A DNA stretch of 64,000 nt from Paenibacillus mendelii (GTDB taxonomy: Bacteria; Bacillota; Bacilli; Paenibacillales; Paenibacillaceae), in contig NZ_JANHOF010000003.1 in NCBI RefSeq assembly GCF_024498075.1, positions 248,001 through 312,000 on the forward strand, given 5' to 3'. Below, piece after piece: positions 60,310-64,000 of the stretch; the first letter of the stretch is position 1, and every line of letters begins with the position of its first letter. The notes beneath the pieces are model-generated. The model did no database searches and was not told the DNA's origin. It saw only the letters and a list, made by a program, of their open reading frames with translations. Both the position numbers and the translations under genes were made by a program.

Positions 60310-61218
60310 GTGGGAAAAGAATTTTACAAACTGTCGGCGGGAGAGAAGATTTTCAAGATCGTCATTTATTTGCTGATCATCGGCTTGTGCTTGTCGATTA
60401 TTCTTCCTTTCATGAACATATTAGCCCTTTCCTTTAATGCCGGCAAAGATGCCGAGCGGGGCGGAATCTATTTCTGGCCAAGGGCATGGTCGACGGAGAA
60501 CTTCAAAGAAGTGTTCATGTCTGCGAATGTAGGAACGGCATTTGGTATTTCGATATTCCGAACCGTCGTTGGTACGGTGGCGAGCGTATTTTTGACGGCG
60601 ATGGCGGCTTATGCGCTGAAAGGGAAAACATTGCCGGGCGTGAAGTTTTTTACGCTCCTTATTTTCTTCACCATGCTGTTCAGCGGGGGAATCATTCCTT
60701 ACTATATGCTGCTGAAGTCGCTCAATTTGACCAATACGATATGGGTTTACGTAATCCCAACCTTGTACAGCGCCTGGAATTTGATCATTATGCGGACGTT
60801 CTTCCAGCAGATCCACCCCAGTCTCGAGGAATCGGCTCGAATTGACGGTTATAATGATTTCTCCATCTTTATGCGGATCATCATGCCGCTCAGCCGCCCG
60901 GTTGTCGCGGTGATCGCCTTATTCAATGCCGTGAGTCATTGGAATGATTGGTTCACGGGTGCATTCTACGTGCGTTCATCCAATCTGCGGCCATTATCGA
61001 CATTATTGCAAGAAATGCTGATGCAGGCAGAAGCGATGAGAGATACACTAGCGCAGGCGGCAGGCGCCAACTATGACGCCCTGGAGAAGATTCAGGTGAC
61101 GGGCAACTCGCTGAAAATGGCTACCATCGTAATCGTAGTCACTCCGATCATACTTATTTATCCATTTATACAGAAATATTTTGCCAAAGGCGTTATGATT
61201 GGATCATTGAAGGAATAA
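60310..61218 (+). CDS. sugar ABC transporter permease, LplC type (cluster 3)
   Basis: 302 residues, GTG start after GGGAGGGGG. Helices begin IFKIVIYLLIIGLCLSIILPFMNILALSFN; EAA loop EESARIDGYNDFSIFMRIIMPLS; C-terminus KYFAKGVMIGSLKE. Partner of the LplB-type permease 1.9 kb upstream. As in clusters 1 and 2, no ATPase is encoded. Confidence 0.92.
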   Translation: MGKEFYKLSAGEKIFKIVIYLLIIGLCLSIILPFMNILALSFNAGKDAERGGIYFWPRAWSTENFKEVFMSANVGTAFGISIFRTVVGTVASVFLTAMAAYALKGKTLPGVKFFTLLIFFTMLFSGGIIPYYMLLKSLNLTNTIWVYVIPTLYSAWNLIIMRTFFQQIHPSLEESARIDGYNDFSIFMRIIMPLSRPVVAVIALFNAVSHWNDWFTGAFYVRSSNLRPLSTLLQEMLMQAEAMRDTLAQAAGANYDALEKIQVTGNSLKMATIVIVVTPIILIYPFIQKYFAKGVMIGSLKE

Positions 61219-61242
61219 CGACGGGAAAGAGGTATGTTGACG

Positions 61243-62127
61243 ATGGAAATCAAGAACCCTTACGACAAAACGGGACAATGGCTAAGAGGGGCATTTCATA
61301 ACCATACCTCGAACAGCGACGGTTGGTTTCCACTTGAAACGGTGTATAAAATGTATGCCGAATATGATTTTCTGGGGATATCGGACCATGATTTGATTAC
61401 GAAGCATGAAGGGATGCGGCGGATTCCTACCGTTTTCGAAGCGATCGAGGTGAGCAGCAAGCAGACGCACATGCTTCTCGTTAATCCGCCGCATTCGATC
61501 ATGACGGATTATTCGAATGAATTTACGATAGAGAATTATCAGCGTTTAACCGATCGAACCGTGGAAAATGGCGGATTTTCGGTACTTGTTCATCCAAATC
61601 GATATTTTTCTAATTACTGGAACGTCGAAGATATGCTAAAGTTGGAAAGGTACATCGGTATCGAGGTCTATAACGGAGACGGCAATCCGGAATACGATAT
61701 CGCTTTCGATAAATGGGATGCTCTCCTATCCGCCGGGCGCAAGGTATGGGGCTTCGGCAACGATGATTCCCATGTCTATGGGCAGGAAAAGCGGGTATGG
61801 AATATGGTGCTTGCAGCGGATAATTCGAATGAAGCGATCACGGCCGCTATTAAGGACGGCAGCTTTTATGTATCGACCGGCTTCGGGTTCGAAGCGATTC
61901 GGACAGAAGGCAACCGAATTATTGCGGATCTCCGTTCGAATGCATTGCTGGATGGAATGTATAAATACGCAACGTTATTCGGTAAAGATGGAAGAGTGCT
62001 TAAGGAAGTTACCGGCCGATTCAAGCAAATCGAGTATGAATGCGCAGGGGATGAGGAATACGTGCGTATTTCGGTCTATCTTGAAGGGGGCTTCGGGGCC
62101 TTTTCCCAGCCGTTATTTATCGGTTGA
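61243..62127 (+). CDS. PHP-domain metal-dependent phosphoesterase
   Basis: 294 residues. PHP motifs: GAFHNHTSNSDGWFP (HxH), LGISDHDLITKH, VHPNRYFSNYWN, VYNGDGNPEYD and GFGNDDSHVYG. After the barrel comes a small C-terminal beta domain (about 225-294). Hydrolyses a phosphate or other ester with two or three metals; a sugar-phosphate or glycan role is inferred from context. The ATG at 61243 has AAAGAGGT at proper distance; the ATG at 61234 is too close. Confidence 0.82.
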   Translation: MEIKNPYDKTGQWLRGAFHNHTSNSDGWFPLETVYKMYAEYDFLGISDHDLITKHEGMRRIPTVFEAIEVSSKQTHMLLVNPPHSIMTDYSNEFTIENYQRLTDRTVENGGFSVLVHPNRYFSNYWNVEDMLKLERYIGIEVYNGDGNPEYDIAFDKWDALLSAGRKVWGFGNDDSHVYGQEKRVWNMVLAADNSNEAITAAIKDGSFYVSTGFGFEAIRTEGNRIIADLRSNALLDGMYKYATLFGKDGRVLKEVTGRFKQIEYECAGDEEYVRISVYLEGGFGAFSQPLFIG

Positions 62128-62203
62128 TCCCACTATTGACCAAGATAGCAGCTAGACTAAACACGGCGGAAGAGTCGTAGAGAATGAAGGTCAGGTGATA
62201 GAC

Positions 62204-63217
62204 ATGGCGGTAAAGATTAAGGATGTTGCCGAGAGGGCCGGCGTTTCCGTAACGACCGTTTCACGGGTGCTGAACGGGGAGAAATACGTAAAGGACGAAC
62301 TGAAAGAGCGAGTGAATCAGGCTATTGCTGAACTGGGCTACTCCCCCAGCCAAATCGCGCGCAGCCTGGTGCGGAAAAAAACGAACCTCATCGGCGTCAT
62401 CGTGCCGGATCTGACCTCCAGCTTTTACTCGACGATCTTAAGCAGCATTGAAGAGACGGCAAGCTCGAATGACTACAATCTTCTGGTGTGCAATATCATC
62501 GAAGATATCGATAAAGAAACCAAGTATTTGAACGTATTCAAAGAGATGCGCGTAGAAGGCATTATTATTATGCATGAGAAAATCAACCCCGAAATACGAA
62601 ACTTCATTAATACGATTCAAACTCCGGTCGTTTTTTCAAGCGTCAAGCCGGCCGACCAGAATTTCATATCTGTCATTATTGACGATTACAAAGGTGCGTA
62701 CGATGCGACAGCTTATTTGATCAAGCTTGGTCATGAGAGAATCGGCTTCATCGGCGGCGATATGAGAGACGTTACTTCAGGTCAGAACCGTTATACGGGT
62801 TACCGGAACGCGCTTTCCGACCATGGGGTCAAAATGATCTACGAGTTAATCCGTTTTGGCGATTATAAGGTGAACAGCGGTTATCAATTGATGGGTGAGC
62901 TGCTGGATGGCCTTAATCCGCCGACGGCTATCTTTGCCGTGAGCGATGACATGGCGCTAGGTGCGATGAATTGCATTCATGACCGGGGATTGAAGGTTCC
63001 GGATGATATCTCGGTTATTGGATTCGATGGCAGCCAATTGACGGAGCTCGTTCGTCCACGGCTTACCTCGATGGAGCAGCCGATCCATGACATGGGCCGG
63101 GTGACGGTGGAGACGATTATGAAGCTGATTGCAGGAACGTATCGGGCTGACGGGGATGTTATTATGGATCATCGTCTGGTCATTCGCGACAGCTGCAGGG
63201 CTTTAACGAACGAATAG
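62204..63217 (+). CDS. LacI family transcriptional regulator
   Basis: 337 residues. N-terminal HTH IKDVAERAGVSVTTVSRVLNGEKYVKDELKERVNQAIAELGYSPSQIARSLVRKKTNLIGVIVPDL, with VTTVSR recognition helix and hinge, then a ribose-binding-like effector domain (GHERIGFIGGD, SVIGFDGSQLTELVRPRLTSMEQPI). AGGTGATAG before ATG 62204. Candidate binder of the TGGTAACGATACCA operators at 57363 and 58386. Confidence 0.93.
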   Translation: MAVKIKDVAERAGVSVTTVSRVLNGEKYVKDELKERVNQAIAELGYSPSQIARSLVRKKTNLIGVIVPDLTSSFYSTILSSIEETASSNDYNLLVCNIIEDIDKETKYLNVFKEMRVEGIIIMHEKINPEIRNFINTIQTPVVFSSVKPADQNFISVIIDDYKGAYDATAYLIKLGHERIGFIGGDMRDVTSGQNRYTGYRNALSDHGVKMIYELIRFGDYKVNSGYQLMGELLDGLNPPTAIFAVSDDMALGAMNCIHDRGLKVPDDISVIGFDGSQLTELVRPRLTSMEQPIHDMGRVTVETIMKLIAGTYRADGDVIMDHRLVIRDSCRALTNE

Positions 63218-63259
63218 GTTATTTCAACATAAGTATCGGGCAGAGAAGAGGAGAATGCT

Positions 63260-64000
63260 TTGAAAAAATTCGATGCGATTGTCATAGGGGATGTGAATAT
63301 TGATTTGGTCGTTGTTGGCTATGATCAGCCACCGCTCCCGGGGCAGGAAGTATTCGTTGATAACATGATGACACATCTTGGCGGGGGAGCAGCCCTATTC
63401 AGTCTGTCTCTCGCCAAGCTTGGCTTGAAGCTTGCGTTTAATGGAATTTTGGGCGACGACTACTATGGGCGCTTTCTGATGGGTGAATTTGAGCGATATG
63501 GTATCGATACCAGTTATATCAAACGGAGTCAAACGACGAACACGGGGATATCCATTGCCCTTCATCCCGAGAAGGACCGCTCTTTCATAACCTATGCGGG
63601 ATCGAACGCGGAGCTGAGCTTGAGGCAGCTTGATCGGGATAGCGTAGAGCAAGCACGCCACGTCCATCTGACATGCTATAAGGGAAGTGCGAATCACGCC
63701 GAATTCATCGAAACGGTGATGGAGCTGAAGAAGCTGGGCGTCACGCTTTCCTTCGATACAGGTTGGGACGACACCGGAGAATGGTATCCGGGTATCCTCG
63801 ACTTGGCGGCTCAAATCGACGTCTTCTTCATGAATGAGACGGAAGCGATGCATTATACCCGGTGCGCCACCGTGGATGACGCGATAGCCCTTCTGGCTAA
63901 GCATGGCAAGCATGTCGTCGTGAAGCTCGGCTCCAAGGGCGCGATGGCCATTGTGGATGGCAAACAGGTATTCCACCCTGGTTTTCGAGTGGAAGCAAAA
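63260..64000 (+). CDS. PfkB-family carbohydrate kinase (3' truncated by window)
   Basis: First 247 residues of a ribokinase-fold sugar kinase (full length about 300-330). TTG start at 63260 behind GAAGAGGAG. Seen: IVIGDVNIDLVV, GGGAALFSLSLAKLGLKLAFNGILGDDYYG, TTNTGISIALHPEKDRSFITYAGSNAEL, SFDTGWDD, VFFMNETEAMHYT, VVVKLGSKGAMAIVDG. The catalytic GAGD loop lies beyond the window. Phosphorylates the sugar or a derivative delivered by cluster 3. A TGGTATCGATACCA palindrome lies inside the gene at 63499-63512. Confidence 0.88.
   Translation, partial: MKKFDAIVIGDVNIDLVVVGYDQPPLPGQEVFVDNMMTHLGGGAALFSLSLAKLGLKLAFNGILGDDYYGRFLMGEFERYGIDTSYIKRSQTTNTGISIALHPEKDRSFITYAGSNAELSLRQLDRDSVEQARHVHLTCYKGSANHAEFIETVMELKKLGVTLSFDTGWDDTGEWYPGILDLAAQIDVFFMNETEAMHYTRCATVDDAIALLAKHGKHVVVKLGSKGAMAIVDGKQVFHPGFRVEAK
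63499..63512 (+). promoter_or_regulatory. LacI-type operator-like palindrome O3 inside the kinase gene
   Basis: TGGTATCGATACCA is fully palindromic and differs from O1 and O2 at one position (A to T at base 6). It may be a distal operator or chance. Confidence 0.3.

Overview
The window looks like the chromosome of a Paenibacillus-type Firmicute. The evidence is mid-range GC with strong AGGAGG-type ribosome binding sites (several with TTG or GTG starts), LplB/LplC-type sugar permeases with lipoprotein binding proteins but no dedicated ATPase, YesM/YesN two-component pairs, an SLH-anchored surface enzyme, a c-di-AMP (ydaO) riboswitch and a Firmicute holin-like type I toxin. Almost everything is on the + strand. 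The exceptions are a metal-pumping P-type ATPase and the small toxin. No tRNA, rRNA, CRISPR array or insertion sequence was seen.

Layout. 1-3.1 kb: 3' part of a YjhG/YagF-type xylonate dehydratase, a gene graveyard (DNA ligase scrap, protein kinase scrap fused to a GH36 scrap) and an apparently intact type I toxin-antitoxin locus. 3.2-11.4 kb: two small envelope proteins, a VOC protein, an ACT-domain malic enzyme, a clostridial-type second glutamyl-tRNA synthetase, an aldehyde dehydrogenase and an AraC regulator. 11.6-16.2 kb: a 1505-residue SLH/DUF4838 surface protein. 16.5-24.7 kb: sugar cluster 1 (YesM kinase, YesN regulator, binding protein, two permeases, GH43-like enzyme). 24.9-34.0 kb: sugar cluster 2 (a GntR HTH fused to a binding-protein domain, MDR dehydrogenase, two permeases, binding protein, frameshifted beta-helix protein, broken RraA-family gene). 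34.2-43.3 kb: ABC-2 exporter, PHP phosphatase, Zn/Cd ATPase with a legible ArsR operator, D,D-carboxypeptidase, ArsR repressor, BdbD/BdbC thiol oxidation pair, and an NlpC/P60 hydrolase behind a ydaO riboswitch. 43.4-56.2 kb: GH127-like enzyme, VOC protein, then a rhamnose/ribose-type import locus. In that locus a binding-protein sensor, kinase and regulator form one operon, a 114-bp tandem repeat array follows, and then come the ATPase, two permeases and the transport binding protein. 56.5-64 kb: GDPD enzyme and sugar cluster 3 (permease, binding protein, permease, PHP enzyme, LacI regulator, PfkB kinase running off the end).

How the parts work together. Clusters 1, 2 and 3 import carbohydrates with permease pairs that must borrow a shared MsmX-like ATPase from elsewhere. 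Each uses a different control logic: two-component, GntR/binding-protein fusion, and LacI with catabolite control. The 45-55 kb locus has its own ATPase and is probably controlled by a three-component sensor; a gapless 42-nt element is shared by the sensor and transporter promoters. The most interesting items are that shared element, the seven-copy 114-bp double-hairpin array between the two operons, the regulator built from a GntR HTH and a solute-binding domain, the LacI-type palindromes in cluster 3, and the clustered frameshifts at 33.0-33.9 kb.
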